Positions 11,232-23,171 of a stretch of DNA of 64,000 nucleotides are shown piece by piece. Under the pieces are notes generated by a model. The model saw only the letters and a list, made by a program, of their open reading frames with translations, was not told where the DNA came from and did no database searches. Source of the DNA: Jaltomata sinuosa (Eukaryota > Streptophyta > Magnoliopsida > Solanales > Solanaceae); contig QJPP01000829.1 of NCBI GenBank assembly GCA_003996215.1, forward strand, positions 310,001-374,000, written 5' to 3'. Every line of letters starts with the position of its first letter. Position 1 is the first letter of the stretch. A program made the position numbers and the translations under genes.

Positions 11232-12586
11232 AAGACCATCAGCATGGGCAGTTTCTGTTGTTTGGGGGTGTCCAAACGACCATTGTTAAGGGAAATTTGG
11301 GATCTAGAATCTAAGTTCATGCAACTGGGCATCTTAGATAAGGGTGGGGTGTTGGCCAATATTGAGGTCATATCCACATTCATAGAAGCAATAAAGGCCA
11401 AGCAATTTCAGGATGGCTAGTTGAGCAAGCTTCGGAGCAAGGTAGTGTCCGGGGAGTCTGGGAAGTCCGGGGACACCACCTTGGATGCTGATGGGGCGAT
11501 GAGCTTCAGAGGGAGGATTTGTGTTCCCCGAGTTGACGATATAATCCAAAAGGTGTTGGAAGAGGCTCATGGTTCATAATATTTGATTCATTTGGGCGTA
11601 GCCAAAATGAACAGGGACTTGAGGCAACTTTGTTGTCTGGGATGAAAAGGGACATAGATGATTTTGTGTCCAAGTGTCAGAATTATCAACAGGTCAAGTA
11701 TGAGCACCAAAGGCCTACAGGACTACTTCAGAGAGTTCCCATTCCAAAGTGGAAGTGGGAAAGGATAGCCATGGATTTTTTGGTGGGTCTTCCCAAGACT
11801 TTGGGAAAGTATCACTCGATTTGGGTCATTGTGGACTGACTGACCAAGTCATCTCATTTCATTGCGATCAGGGTGGACTATAATTCGGAGAAGCTGGCTA
11901 ATATCTATGTTAAGAAGATCGTGAGACTTCATGGGGTACCACTGTCCATCATTTCAGATAAGGGTACGCAGTTTACCTCTAAGTTCTAGGGTAAGTTACA
12001 TGAAGAGTTGGGTTCTCAACTCACTTTTAGCATAACATTCCATCCTCACACAGACGGTCAGCCGGAGAGGAAAATCCAGGTATTAGAATACATGCTGAGA
12101 GCTTGCGTGATTGACTTTGGGGGCTATTGGGACCAATTTCTACTGTTGTGTGAGTTCTCATACAACAACATCTACCACTCTAGTATCGACATGGCACCAT
12201 TTGAGGCACTGTATGAGAGGGGATATAGATCACGCTTAGGGTGGTTTGAGATAGGAGATGTGAAGCCTCTGGGCATAGACTTGGTAAGGGAAGTGCAGGA
12301 AATGGTAAGGGGCATTCAGACCAAGTTGCTAGCAGCCCAGAGCAGGCAGAAGGAGTACGCAGATCGCAAGGTAAGAGACATGGATTTTCAAGTTATTGAG
12401 CAAGTATTATTGAAAGTGTCACTAATGAAGGGGGTTATGCACTTCGGCAAGAAGGGCAAGCTTTACCCTCAGTTTATTGATCTATTTGAGGTTCTGGAAA
12501 TTGTATGGCCGGTGGTTCACAGGTTAGCACTGCGGTCCAGTTTATCAGGATTTCATCCAGTCTTCCATGTATCTATGTTGAAGTGA
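11232..12586 (+). pseudogene. B1 integrase
   Basis: The N-terminal zinc-binding H2C2 region spans about 11550-11720 (EEAHGS...H then CQNYQQVKYEHQRP). The core holds the D,D,E set: IAMDFLVGLPK near 11768, a stop in place of a residue at about 11837, ISDKGTQFTSKF near 11955, and DGQPERKIQVLE near 12053-12085. A 192-codon open stretch (12008-12586) covers the end of the core, the YNNIYHSSIDMAPFEALY block, and the GPY/F-type C-terminal module ending in FHPVFHVSMLK. Integrase inserts the DNA copy. Frame changes occur between 11231 and 11630, so it is not active. Confidence 0.82.
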
Positions 12587-12589
12587 TAC

Positions 12590-12830
12590 CATGGGTATGG
12601 GGAGTACATTATTAAGTGGGATTCAATTTTGCTAGATAAGTATCTTCAGTAAAAAGAGGAATCGGTTGCAATTTTTGATCGGGATGTCTGCAAGTTGAGG
12701 AAAAAGGAGATCAAATTTGTGAAAGTTCAATGAAAGCATCATTCAGTTGAGGAAGCTACTTGGGAAACCGATAAGGACTTGCGGGACAAGCATCCTCACT
12801 TGTTTGAGGATTCAAGTACTACACTTTTCC
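12590..12830 (+). pseudogene. B1 chromodomain tail
   Basis: After the integrase stop, translation gives AIFDRDVCKLRKKEIKFVKV, then a stop in place of Trp, and VEEATWETDKDLRDKHPHLF. This is the group II chromodomain at the end of chromovirus pol, thought to guide insertion into heterochromatin. The aromatic cage is incomplete here. It ends close to the conserved 3' sequence before the LTR at 12897. Confidence 0.75.
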
Positions 12831-12896
12831 CTCTTTTATTTCATCTTTTCGGGTTTTGATCATTCGGTGATGAATAATGGGTAAATTTGTATCTTT

Positions 12897-13901
12897 TGTA
12901 ATGACCGGGTCCATCATTACGGGTAAACTTTTTGTGCCATGTTTTGGGTTAGAAAACTTTCGAGTTTGGGAGTTGGAAATTACGGGATAAGCTAGTCTCA
13001 GACGGTTTTTGAGAAAGGTATGGTGTAGGGAAATCTGGGTAAGGATTAGGTAATGTGTCTTGTATGAGCTAGTTTTTCTGTTAGCTAAGATATAAAGGAG
13101 TCCAGGGGAATTTTTGGAAGTGAATTTGGGCAAGTAAAACTCTCGGTATCGAGGTTGATGTGAAGGGATTGTTCTGGAACGTTAGGGATTTAAGGTGTGT
13201 TGTAAAATGGGCACTTCTGGGGGATTTACGACTTTCTATTCCATGTAAACTGCCATAGTGGTTAACACCTATAGCAGAATAATTTCCGCTATAAAGTCAA
13301 CTTTGGTCAGCACCTCCATATGGCGATGGAACTATAGCGGTGTATGAATCGCTATACCATACTGAGTCAGGATTTAATGTAGAAACTTCCCCAAAATGTT
13401 CAGTTTTTCCTCAAGAGCATTTTGGAGAAGGGAAATGGCGATTTGGGCGATTTCAACTCCGTTCTTCACCATTTTTCGTCCCTAAGGAAAGGATTCCATT
13501 GCCCTAACTTAATGCTATCTTTACTACGTTGTAGAATTGGGTCTTGGGGGAAGGTTTGGGTTGGCCTAGGAATGGTAGAATCTGGGGAAAAAGGGATTCT
13601 AGGGAGTAAAAGCTCTTAGGTCTTGAATATTATTGTTGGTTTATGATCAATTAGCCATAATTCTCTAAATGTAACCGTAAAAATGATAGACTTAGGTGAA
13701 TTAATGGTGGAAAAGCTCGGGAATGGGTGGAATGATCATGGTTCAGCCTGGGGATTGGGGTTTTGCATAATATGGGTAATTAGTAGGCCACGTGGATTGA
13801 TTTTACTATCTTGTAATTATTTTTAGACCAAGAACAAGAAAAGGCTTCGGAACACGGGAAGGCTCCGGTCCAATAGAGCTTTTGTGTAATTCAAGGTTGG
13901 T
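12897..13901 (+). repeat. 3' LTR of B1, first part (family B)
   Basis: Begins TGTAATGACCGGGTCC and aligns with the starts of the two B2 LTRs at 25526 and 31711: shared words include GTTTTGGGTTAGAAAA, GTTTGGGAGTTG and AGGCTAGTCTC-like, and a cluster of CTATAGCGG words (13262-13370). It is cut by element C after 1005 bp and continues at 23172. The sequence before it (GATCATTCGGTGATGAATAATGG) matches the 3' end of B2's interior, so the internal part and this LTR belong together. Confidence 0.8.
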
Positions 13902-16036
13902 TATGACGCCCCGAGGCTACCCCCTTAATGTAACACGGGACTCGAGACCATAAGTACCCCAAGTTAATTCTTGGATAAAGCATGACTTAAACAAACACAG
14001 ATAAACTTAACGGAAGCATCAAACTGAAGAGATAAATAGACTGAGTCATCAACAATTCAAACATAAGATAACAGGATCTGAAACCCAAATACAAAATCTC
14101 TACTATGTCTGAAAGCCTCTATACTGAATAATGATTTGCTGGGACAAGACCCTAGATAACTCCAAGTACTAAACAGAAACAATAAAGATAGACAAATGAT
14201 GCTAGTCCTTGAAGTATGAGGACTCACCACTCAAAGCTGGAACGCTGGCTAATCTCTAGCCACAAATCTGAGGACCCAAACCTGAATCTGCATCATCAAG
14301 AGGATGCAACGTAAGATATGCGTCAGTACTATAGAATGTACTGAGTATGTGAGAAATGCAAAATCTGAAGTAAACATGCTACACATACCTTAAAACCAAA
14401 ATCATGCTATGATTGTGAAAGCTGGAATGCGAAAGACTCAATGCAATATCATAGGCAAAATATACTTTAAAACCATAAGCAATAGTAGAACTTCTGAAAT
14501 CTAAAAGCAAAGAGTCAATGCATTTAAATAACTAAAACTCTTTCTGTGGGAGGTTCTCTAACCGACATAGACTATGTGAGCTACATGGAATTTGATGTAT
14601 CCTCCCCATCAAGAGGACCCAATATACCTTGCCAGAGTATAGAGGCATAGCTAATGTGATCACTGCATCTGATTTCCAACATAGGGGACTTAAAGAACCA
14701 AAGGTGGCACATAGTTCTAGGACAAACAAGGGATATACTCACCCAATCCAACTTGGTGCTCAATACTACTCCCAAAACATACTTATAGCTCAACTTATAT
14801 TTGTGGCATATCGAATGCCAAATCTGTTTGAAAAGCATAAAGGTATATCTAATACCATGCAATTCACATAGCTTAGGTAGACATATCTAGATGCCAAATC
14901 TTTCATAAAACATAGAGACATATCTGGTGTCATATAACTCATACTACAAAATCCTTAAAACTTAGCATAGCCATAATTCAAAACATACTTTTCTTTCTAA
15001 ATTCATAACTTAAAGAATTAGGCATTCAATTTCATGATAATCGAGGCCATGTTATCTAAACATGCTAATTTTGCTTGAAGACATGCAAATCAATGAGATC
15101 ATGCTAGAAATCATCTTTATGCATGGGCTTTTGAAATTATGCAAGAAATCATAATTAAAACATTATCAATGAATGGGAAATCATAAATTGATACTTTAAA
15201 ACAAAACCCATAACTTTTCCCCAATTTGGGTAAGAACCCTAATTTCACCAACCCATAACTTTTCCCCAATTTGGGTAAGAACCCTAATTTCATCAACTCA
15301 TAAATCAAAATAAAAATCATGAGTTTTGGGCATAAGGGTGAAAGGAATCCCTTATTAAATATCCACATACCTGAATTGAAGCTTTCTATGCTAGATTGAA
15401 AAGAATGGAGGATTGAAGATGGAGGTTCTTGCTTGGAGCTTTTGACTAGGAGAAGAGGAACTCTTTCTTCTTTTTGAATAGAATGACTTAGAATGATAAG
15501 AGCTTAGGCTATTAGGGGATAAAACCCTACTAACAATGGTCAAAACTACCTCACTTAGGAGTTAAAGAATAGGGCAAAAGACCAGTTTACCCCTAACTTA
15601 AAAATAGAAAGTTGCAGGAATTCCTTTGCCATACGGGCTACTCGACAAGCGTCATTCCCACAATGAACTATCGGCCAAGGCATCGATTATGATTGCTGAG
15701 ACTCGGGGATTTTGGAGTTTTTTGACAACTCCCTTCCATGGCCCATCACAGACGCGACGTCTGTGGCATTGCCCGTTGGAGGAAAGGGAGAGCTGGGGGA
15801 GACCCTCCGGAACATTTTGACAGCTTGCTACCACGGGCCGTCACAGCCATGACACTCATAGTGTAGCTAGTTGGGCTGGAGGGGACTTGGCTCAACCCAC
15901 TGTCTATCTATCACGGCGCACCCCACAGTTCGTCGGGGCTCCGACGCTCGTGGTGGCTGCCCGTGGTAATCAACAGTTGCAGTAAAGCTTTTGGGTTCAA
16001 GGTTCGTCAGTTGATTTGAATTTCGGGGGTGTTACA
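13902..16036 (-). repeat. 3' LTR of element C
   Basis: 2135 bp. On the minus strand it begins TGTAACACCCCCG at 16036 and ends near CGGGGCGTCATA (ancestral TGACA) at 13902. It aligns throughout with 21083-23171. Contains a perfect-looking short tandem copy (CCCAATTTGGGTAAGAACCC twice, 15215-15290) absent from the other LTR, and a G/C-rich segment of CCCGTGG-type words (15620-15960). Confidence 0.9.
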
Positions 16037-16070
16037 ATATCTCCCCCTTGGGATCATTCATCCTCGAATG
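16037..16070 (-). promoter_or_regulatory. Polypurine tract of element C
   Basis: On the minus strand AAGGGGGAGATAT sits directly before the LTR start TGTAACACC. Upstream is CGAGGATGAATGATCCC, a 3'-end block also seen before the LTRs of B1, B2 and A. The purine run would prime plus-strand DNA synthesis. Confidence 0.75.
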
Positions 16071-16269
16071 AAGACTAAGCAAGGAAAACTGGATAGAAAA
16101 TAGTCCAACCAAGTAACAAAATAGGAAAACTAAAGGATACACATGAAACTGAGTTTTTCAACTTAAAAAATGATAGAACTAACTTCAAAAAACATGAATG
16201 CATGCTAGGATCATGAGGAAAACTGACGAAAAAGAGTCGGAGGGGGAAATCTAGGAGGAAACTAATACC

Positions 16270-16569
16270 TCAAGTTGAAACTGGATCGGAAGGAAAGAGA
16301 TGAGGGTACTTGGCTTTCATGGATACTTCTGCTTCCCAAGTAGGTCCCTCAACTAGCTTATTTCTCCAAAGGACCTTCACCAAAGAGACTTCTTTGTTTC
16401 TCAACCTCTGAATCTGATGATCAAGAATCTCCATAGGAACTTCCTCATAAGTAAGGATATCCTTCACACTCACATCTTCCAAAGGAACAATCAAGGTCGG
16501 ATCACCAACACACTTCTTCAACAAGGAAATATGGAAAACTGGATGAACCACTTCTAAATCTGATGGCAA
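16270..16569 (-). pseudogene. Element C chromodomain
   Basis: 99-codon open stretch. Residues 1-20 (VVHPVFHISLLKKCVGDP) are the end of the integrase C-terminal module; about residues 45-95 hold the chromodomain with VPMEILDHQIQRLRNKEV, VKVLWRNKLVEGPTWEAE and KYPHLF. The usual W-x-W pairing of the fold is partly kept (LW, TW). In a different frame from the integrase to its right, so a frameshift separates them. It stops 230 bp before the LTR. Confidence 0.85.
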
Positions 16570-16570
16570 A

Positions 16571-17662
16571 TCTAACTCATAAGCAACACTACCGACTCTC
16601 CTCAGTATTCAATAAGAACCTATATAGCGGAGACTAAGTTTCCCTTTCTACCAAATCTCATCACACCCTTCATGGGAGACACTTTCAGAAATACCCAATC
16701 ATCAACCTCAAACTCCAACTCTCTTCTCCTCACATTTGCATACAATTTCTAATCACTCTCAGCGATCTTCAACCTCTCCCTAATGATCTGAACCTTCTTC
16801 GTAGTCTCATGAACCAAATCTGGACCAATCAAAGCTTCCTCACCTACCTTGAACCAACCAATAGGAGATCTACACCTCCACCCATAAAGTGTCTTATAAG
16901 GAGCCATCTAGATGCTAGAATGAAAGTTGTTATTGTGGGCAAACTCGATAAGAGGTAAGTTATCATCCCAACTACCTTTGAAATCAATCACACAAGCTCT
17001 CAACATATCCTCCAAATTTTGAATAGTACACTCACTGGCCATCCGACTGTGGGTGAAAAGTTGTGCTAAGCTTAACCTGAGTACCAAGACCCTTCTGAAA
17101 TGATCTCCAAAACTGAGATGTAAACTGAGTACCCCCCTATCTAAAATGATAGAAATGGAACACCATGCAATCTAACAATCTCCCGAATGTAAAGTCTGGT
17201 ATAATCATCTGCTGAATCAGTAGTCTTAACAACTAAGAAGTGGGATGACTTAGTCATCCTGTCAACAATTACCCAAATAGAATCCTGTTGCCTTTGAGTA
17301 TGAATCAACCCAGCAATGATGTCCATATTGATCACTTCCTACTTCCAAGTAGGAAGATCAATATCCTGATTCATACCACCTGGTCGCTGATGCTCTACCT
17401 TCACTTGTTGATAGTTAGGGCACTTAGCCACAAAACCTGCTATGTACCTCTTCATGCCATTCCACCAATAGATTTCCCGTAGATCACGGTACATCTTGGT
17501 GGCACCAAGGTGAATAGAGTACCTGGAGCTATGAGCCTTTGTAAAAATCTGTTGTCTCAACCCATCTATGTCTGGAACACACAATCGACCCTGATATTGA
17601 AGCACACCATCTCCCCCTTGGGAGAAAACCTCTACCCTTTGCTGATGGACTGCACCCTTCAA
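16571..17662 (-). pseudogene. Element C integrase
   Basis: Read right to left: the H2C2 zinc domain (17662-17380) with AHSSRYSIHLGATKMYRDL, WWNGMKRYIAGFVAKCPNYQ and VKVEHQRPGG; then MDIIAGLIHTQRQQDSIWVIVDRMTKSSHF with the first catalytic Asp changed in context (MDIIAGL for MDFITGLP); then REIVRLHGVP. The second Asp block (SDRGTQFTS) near 17120 and the Glu block near 17040 are recognisable but broken by stops. The end of the core (about 16850-16920) and GPY/F module (about 16600-16740, with MKGVMRF and KLSPRYI-like text) are frameshifted. Confidence 0.82.
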
Positions 17663-18244
17663 CTAGCGCAAGATAGAATCACTGTCTTGCTTTTCTTTCA
17701 CTTCAGTAACCAAAGATGATTCAGAACCATTTTGAACAATAATGCCACCTTCTGTCGAATCCATAAGGCAAACTCCTAATCGAGAAAGTCGATGAACATC
17801 CTTGGCCAATTCTTTCTTTCCATCCTCAATCGAAGACACACTACCCATGGACAACCTACTAAGTGCATCTGCCACGATATTGGCCTTACCCGGATGGTAA
17901 AGCACACTCATTTCATAATCCTTAAGAAACTCAAGCCATCTCCTTTGATGAAGATTCAATTCCTTTTGAGTGAACACATACTGTAGACTCTTATGATCGA
18001 TGAATACATCCACATGAACACTATACAAGTAGTGTCTCCAAATCTTCAAAGAAAAAACCACGGCCGCTAACTCAAGATCATGAGTGGGGTAGTTCTTCTC
18101 ATGAATCTTAAGCCATCTCGAAGCATAAGCAATCACCTTACCACACTTCAGCAACACACAACCCAAACCAATCCTAGAAGCATCACAATACACAATAAAG
18201 TCATTCGAACCCTCGGGTAGGGTCAACACCCGAGCGGTGGTCAA
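17663..18244 (-). pseudogene. Element C RNase H
   Basis: 193-codon open stretch in the same frame as RT and integrase. FIVYCDASRIGLGCVLL holds the first catalytic Asp (about residue 15), KIHEKNYPTHDLELAAVVF the Glu, VDVFIDHKSLQYVFTQKELN the next Asp, and GKANIVADALSRLS the last. All four acidic positions look intact, so this domain could have been functional until the stops on either side appeared. After residue 130 comes the linker to integrase. Confidence 0.87.
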
Positions 18245-18259
18245 CCTAGTCTTTAATTC

Positions 18260-18960
18260 CTAAAAGGTCTTCTCACATAGATTGGACAACTGAAATTTAA
18301 CCTTCTTCTGAGTCAACCGATTCAATGGGGCAGCAATGGAAGAAAATCCTTCCACAAACCTCCTGTAGTAACCAGCCAAACCTAAAAAGCTCCTAATATC
18401 GTATGGGGAAGTGGGTCTAGGCCAGTTCTTTACTGACTCAATCTTTTGAAAATCAACTGGAATACCATCTTTAGTCACAATATGACCCAGAAAGTCAACA
18501 GACTACATCCAAAACTCACACTTACTAAACTTAGCATATAACTTCCGATCCTTGAGAGTTTGCAATACCATTGTCAAATGGTCCACATGCTCCTCCTTAC
18601 TCCGAGAATAGATAAGGATATCATCAATGAACACAATAACAAACATATCCAAATATTTTTTCAACACACGGTTCATCAAATCCATAAAAGCTGCAGGAGC
18701 ATTCGTTAGCCCAAAAGACATAACCACAAATTCATAATGACCATACCGAGTTCTGAAGGCTGTCTTTGGAATGTCACACTCTCGAACACAAAGTTGATGA
18801 TAACTGGATCTAAGGTCGATCTTGGAGAAGTAATTGGCTCCCTGAAGCTGATCGAACAAGTCATCAATCCTAGGAATGGGATACTTATTATTGATTGTAA
18901 ACTTGTTTAATTGATGGTAGTTGATACACATTCTGAGGGAACCATCTTTCTTTCACATGA
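18260..18960 (-). pseudogene. Element C reverse transcriptase
   Basis: The main open part (18503-18931, 142 codons) starts MCINYHQLNKFTINNKYP, continues FSKIDLRSSYHQL, YEFVVMSFGLTNAPAAFM, and carries an intact catalytic VFIDDILIYSRSKEEH near residue 115, ending KCEFWM. After one stop the thumb/connection follows in the same frame (18260-18478) with IRSFLGLAGYYRRFVEGFSSIA. The upstream linker and fingers (18960-19060) are broken by stops near WGVLQSYS. Only stops, no frameshift, separate RT, RNase H and integrase. Confidence 0.88.
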
Positions 18961-18999
18961 ATAAGACTGGAGCACCCCATAGAGAGATGCTGGGTCAGA

Positions 19000-19860
19000 T
19001 AAAACCCTTATCAAAGAGGTCTTTCAACTGATCCTTTAAATCCTTAAGCTCCACAGTAGCTATTCTATAGGGGGAATAGAGATAGGATGCGTATCTGGAA
19101 GAAGATCTATTCAAAAGTCGATCTCCCGCTCAGGAGGGAAACCGGGAAAATCTTCGAGAAACACTTCTGGGAATTCATTCAGAATAGGAACTGACTGAAG
19201 AGATGGGGTTTCAGACTCTGTGTCCATAACTCAAACTATATGATAGACATAACCCTTAGAAATCATCTTCCTAGCCTTAAGATAAGATATGAAATGACCC
19301 TTCGAGGATGGAGGACTACCTCGCCACTCTAAGACAAGTTCATTTGGAAACTTAAAACTGATGACTCGAGTACGACAATCAACCGAGGCATAACAAGCAT
19401 ACAACTAATTCATGCCAAGAATAACATCAAAATCAATCATCTCTAACTCTACTAGATCTGTTGAAATGACTCTATGAAGGACTGCGATAGGGATATTTTA
19501 GTAGATTCTTTTGGCTAGGACTGACTCACCAACTGGAGTAGAAACACAAAAGGGTTATAAGATCTAATCAGGACTAATTTTAAACTTGCAAGCAGCATAA
19601 GGATTCACAAAAGATAAGGAGGCACCGGGGTCCAATAAAGCATACACATCGAGAGAGAAAATTTTTAACATACCAGTAACAACGTCTGGTGAACTCTCTT
19701 GGTTCTGGCGTGAGGACATTGCATAGAGGCGGTTATGGCGCTGACCACTAGAACTAGAAGCAGTGCCCTGCTGGGCTGGTTGACCACCTGGGGCTACTGG
19801 AGAAGATTTAGTCCTACTACTTCCCTTGCCCTTCTTAGATGAAGGGCAATCCTTAATCAT
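19000..19860 (-). pseudogene. Element C protease and linker to RT
   Basis: The open part 19564-19860 begins with a basic linker and has DVYALLDPGASLSFVNPYAA: the catalytic Asp sits in DPGAS instead of DTGAS. Beyond a stop at about 19564, other frames give VSTPVGES, VELEMIDFDVILGMN with the usual Trp replaced by a stop, and VISFKFPNELVLEWRG. The linker PGFPPEREIDF and LPDTHPISIPP (about 19120-19050) leads into RT. Frameshifts and stops make it inactive. Confidence 0.8.
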
Positions 19861-19869
19861 GTGTCCAAC

Positions 19870-20873
19870 CTGACCATATCAGAAACTTCCTCTCTACCAG
19901 CCAAACACTCACCGGGGTGGCTTCTACCATACTTGTTGCAAGAAGGGTAAGAAGTCCCCTTTGCAACACTCCCCTACGAATAGGATCCAGATCCTCTACC
20001 AGTCTTATCATGACGAGGCCTGGGATCCTGAGTAGGAACACTAGCTGAAGAGTGAATGGGCCCTAATGATTTATTTTATAACGAAGAGCGATGTCTGCCT
20101 CCGGACCTATGATGGCCAAAACCTAAACTCTCAGATCTAACCCTCTTGTTATCCCTTACCATCTCCCTCAATTTGTCTCCCTCGATCTGTTGGGCATGAG
20201 TCATAAGTCGGGAAATATCAATGTCACCCAAAAGAATCGCGGACTTGCACTCTTTATTTACCAAATCTGATACTCTATAAACACACTTACTCATCTCATC
20301 CCACGGGTTAGCCATCATGGAAGGAACATACCTAGAAAACTGGTGAACTTTAACCCGTACTCCTGAACCTTCATGGAACCTTGCCTCAAATTCATGAATT
20401 ATTTGGCCTTAGCTTGTCTCAATTCCCTCGGAAAGAACCGGTCAAGGAAAGCCTTCTTAAAACACTCCCAAGTCATAGGACAACGTCCCTAACCCTAGAA
20501 TCTTTCCATTGAGTAAACCAAATATGAGCCACATCCTTGAGTTGATAGGAGGCTATCTCAACGCCCTCTACACCAACAACTTGCATTACTCCAAAGATCT
20601 TCTTTACCTTATACAAGAAATTTTATGGATCCTCACTAACTTTCAAATCCCAGAACTCAGGTGGGTTCATGCGAATGAAGTCTCAGACTCGGGCCTCTAC
20701 TCCACCTTGAGGGTGGACGAGTATAGGAGCCTGCTGATTGGCCTGAGGGGCCATAGTCTGGGCTAGCATATGAATAATATTTTGAACTCCATATTTGTGA
20801 CCTCGAGGTCTGGAATAGGAGGATTTGCATTTCGGGCATCGGCCCAGCGAGGCATGGCACAATGTGGAGGCAT
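19870..20873 (-). pseudogene. Element C gag
   Basis: The ATG at 20873 gives MPPHCAMPRWADARN, a typical chromovirus gag start. The core follows in several frames: FIRMNPPEFWDLKVSEDP near 20650, a stop, KIFGVMQVVGVEGVE, AHIWFTQWKDSR near 20520, then an intact C-terminal stretch 20318-20076 (MSKCVYRVSDLVNKECKSA, DISRLMTHAQQIEGDKLRE). The nucleocapsid knuckle at about 19860-19910 has YGQVGHMIKDC: the His and last Cys remain, the first two Cys are lost. The preceding CX-rich HPGECLAGRE is present. At least five disruptions. Confidence 0.8.
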
Positions 20874-21062
20874 AATCTGAAATACATAAATAATGGATTA
20901 GAGGGTTAATAGAGTTAAACTCTATCGCATGATATTGATCAAGAAAGAAGTGAAGTTTTTCCTAAGATACCTCGTAGCTTCTCTCTCATAAGTGTGGCAC
21001 GCTTCACACACATGAAAGAGACTCTACTCAATGCGACTTTCAGACACCCTAGGACTCTTGAA

Positions 21063-21080
21063 CCTGGATCTGATACCAAG
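21063..21080 (-). promoter_or_regulatory. Primer binding site, tRNA-iMet type (element C)
   Basis: On the minus strand CTTGGTATCAGATCCAG follows the LTR end by two bases. TGGTATCAGAGCC is the expected site; one base (G to T) differs. Confidence 0.85.
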
Positions 21081-21082
21081 TT

Positions 21083-23171
21083 TGTCATACCCCGAGACTA
21101 CCCCCTTGACGTAACATGGGACTCGGGACCACAAGTTCCCCGAGTTAACATTTGGCTAAAGCATGACTTAAACAAACATAGATAAACTTAACAGAAGCAT
21201 CAAACTGAAGAGATAAATAGACTGAGTCATCAATATTTCGAACATAACATAACATGATCTGAAACCCAAATACAACATCTCTACTATGACTGAAAGCCTC
21301 TAAACTGAATAATGAGTTGCTGGGATAAAACCCTAGATAAATCCAAGTACTAAATAGAAACCATGAAGATAGACAACTGATGCTAGTCCTCAAAGTATGA
21401 GGACTCAACACTCGAAGCTGGAACGCCGGCTAATCTCTAGCCACGAATATGAGGACTCGAACCTAAATCTACATCATCAAGAGGAAGCAGCGCAAGATAT
21501 GCATCAGTACTATAGGATGTACTGAGTATGTGATATATGCAAAATATAAAGTACACATGCTACACATAATTTAAAACCAAAATCATGCTATGATTGTGAA
21601 AGCTGGAATGCAAAAGACTCAATGCAATATCATAGGCAAAATATACTTGAAAACCATAAGTAATAGTAGAACTTCTAAAATCTTAAAGCAAAGAGTCAAT
21701 GCATTTAAATAACTGAAATTGTTTCTATGGGAGGTTCTCTAACCGACATATACCATGTGAGCTACATGGAATCCGATGTATCCGCCCCATCGAGAGGACC
21801 CAATATACCTTGCCAGGGTATAAAGGCATAGCTAATGTGATCACTGTGTATGATGCCCAACAAAGGGGACTAAAAGAACCTATAGTGGCACGTAGTTCTG
21901 GGATATACAAGGGGTACGCTCACCCAATCCAACTCGGTGCTCGTTACTACTCCCAAAACATACTTATAGCTTAACTTATACTTGTGGCATATCTAATGCC
22001 AAATCTATTTGAAAAGAATAAGGGTTTATCTAATACCATGCAATTCACATATCTTAGGTAGACATATCTAGATGCCAAACCTATCATAAAACATAGAGAC
22101 ATATCTGGTGTCATATAATTCATACTTCAAAATCCTTAAAACTTAGCATATCCATAATTCAAAATATACTTTTTTTCTAAATTCATAACTTGACGAATTA
22201 GGCATGCAATTTCATGATAATAGAGGCCATGTTATCTAAACATGCTAATTTTGCTTAAAGACATGCAAATCAATGAAATCATGCTAGAAATCATCTTTAA
22301 TGCATGGGCTTTTAAGATTAGGCAATAAATCTTAATTAAAACATGGGCAATGAATGGGAAATCATGAATTGATACATTAAAACAAAACCCATAACTTTTT
22401 TCCAATTTGGGTAAGAACCCTAATTTCACCAACTCATAAATCAAAGTAAAAATCATCAGTTTTAGGAATAAGGGTGAAAGGAATCCCTTATTAAATACCC
22501 ATATAACTGAATTGAAGCTTTCTATGCTAGATTAAAAAGAATGGAGGATTGAAGATGGACGTTCTTACTTGGAGATTGAGTCTTGGAGAAGAGGAACTCT
22601 TCCTTCTTTTGGAATAGAATGACTTAGAATGAGAAGATCTTAGTATATTAGGGGATAAAACCATACTAACAATGGTCAAAATGACCTCACTTATAAGTAG
22701 AAGAATAGGGGAAAAGACCAGTTTACCCCTAACTTAAAAATAGAAAGTTGCAGGAATTCCTTTGCCTCACGGGCTGCCCGACTGGCGTCGTGACCACGAT
22801 GGCCCATTGGCCAAGGTGTTAGGTAGGATTGCAGAGACTAAAGATTTCTAGAGTTTTCTAATGATGCCCTCCCACGGCCTATCGCAGATGCAATGCCCGT
22901 GGCATTGCCCGTTGGAGGAAAGGGAGAGCTAGGTGAAACCTTCTGGAATATTTTTATAGCTTTCTCCCATGGGCCTTCACAACCATGACGCCCGTGGTGT
23001 AGCCCACCGGGATAGAGGGGACTTGGCTCAAGCCACGGCTGTCTCCAACGGCGTGCCCCACAGCCCGTCAGGGCTCCGATGCCCGTGGCGGCTGCCCGTG
23101 GTGATCAGCAGTTGCAAAAAATCTTCTGGGTTCAAGGTTCGTCAGCTGATTCAAATTTCTAGGGTGTTACA
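21083..23171 (-). repeat. 5' LTR of element C
   Basis: 2089 bp, minus-strand start TGTAACACCCTAG at 23171 and end GGGGTATGACA at 21083. It pairs with 13902-16036 with scattered substitutions and small gaps. The G/C-rich segment (22760-23110) repeats GCCCGTGG and GGGCTGCCCG words with poor alignment to the partner LTR, so this part diverges fastest. Confidence 0.9.

Larger units (their letters stand above)
13902..23171 (-). mobile_element. Complete chromovirus C nested in B1's 3' LTR
   Basis: 9270-bp minus-strand element with both LTRs (13902-16036 and 21083-23171), Met primer site, gag, protease, RT, RNase H, integrase, chromodomain and polypurine tract in normal order. Flanks TTGGT (13897-13901) and TAGGT (23172-23176) fit a 5-bp target duplication with one change. 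Removing it makes the B-type LTR sequence continue (CAAGGTT to GGTGATGG). It is the best preserved element here. RT through integrase lies in one frame broken only by stops. Confidence 0.88.

Noticed and set aside
14581..14871. Overlapping 80- to 93-codon stretches on both strands
   Set aside because: Part of LTR C; counterpart in the right LTR is broken, no motif.
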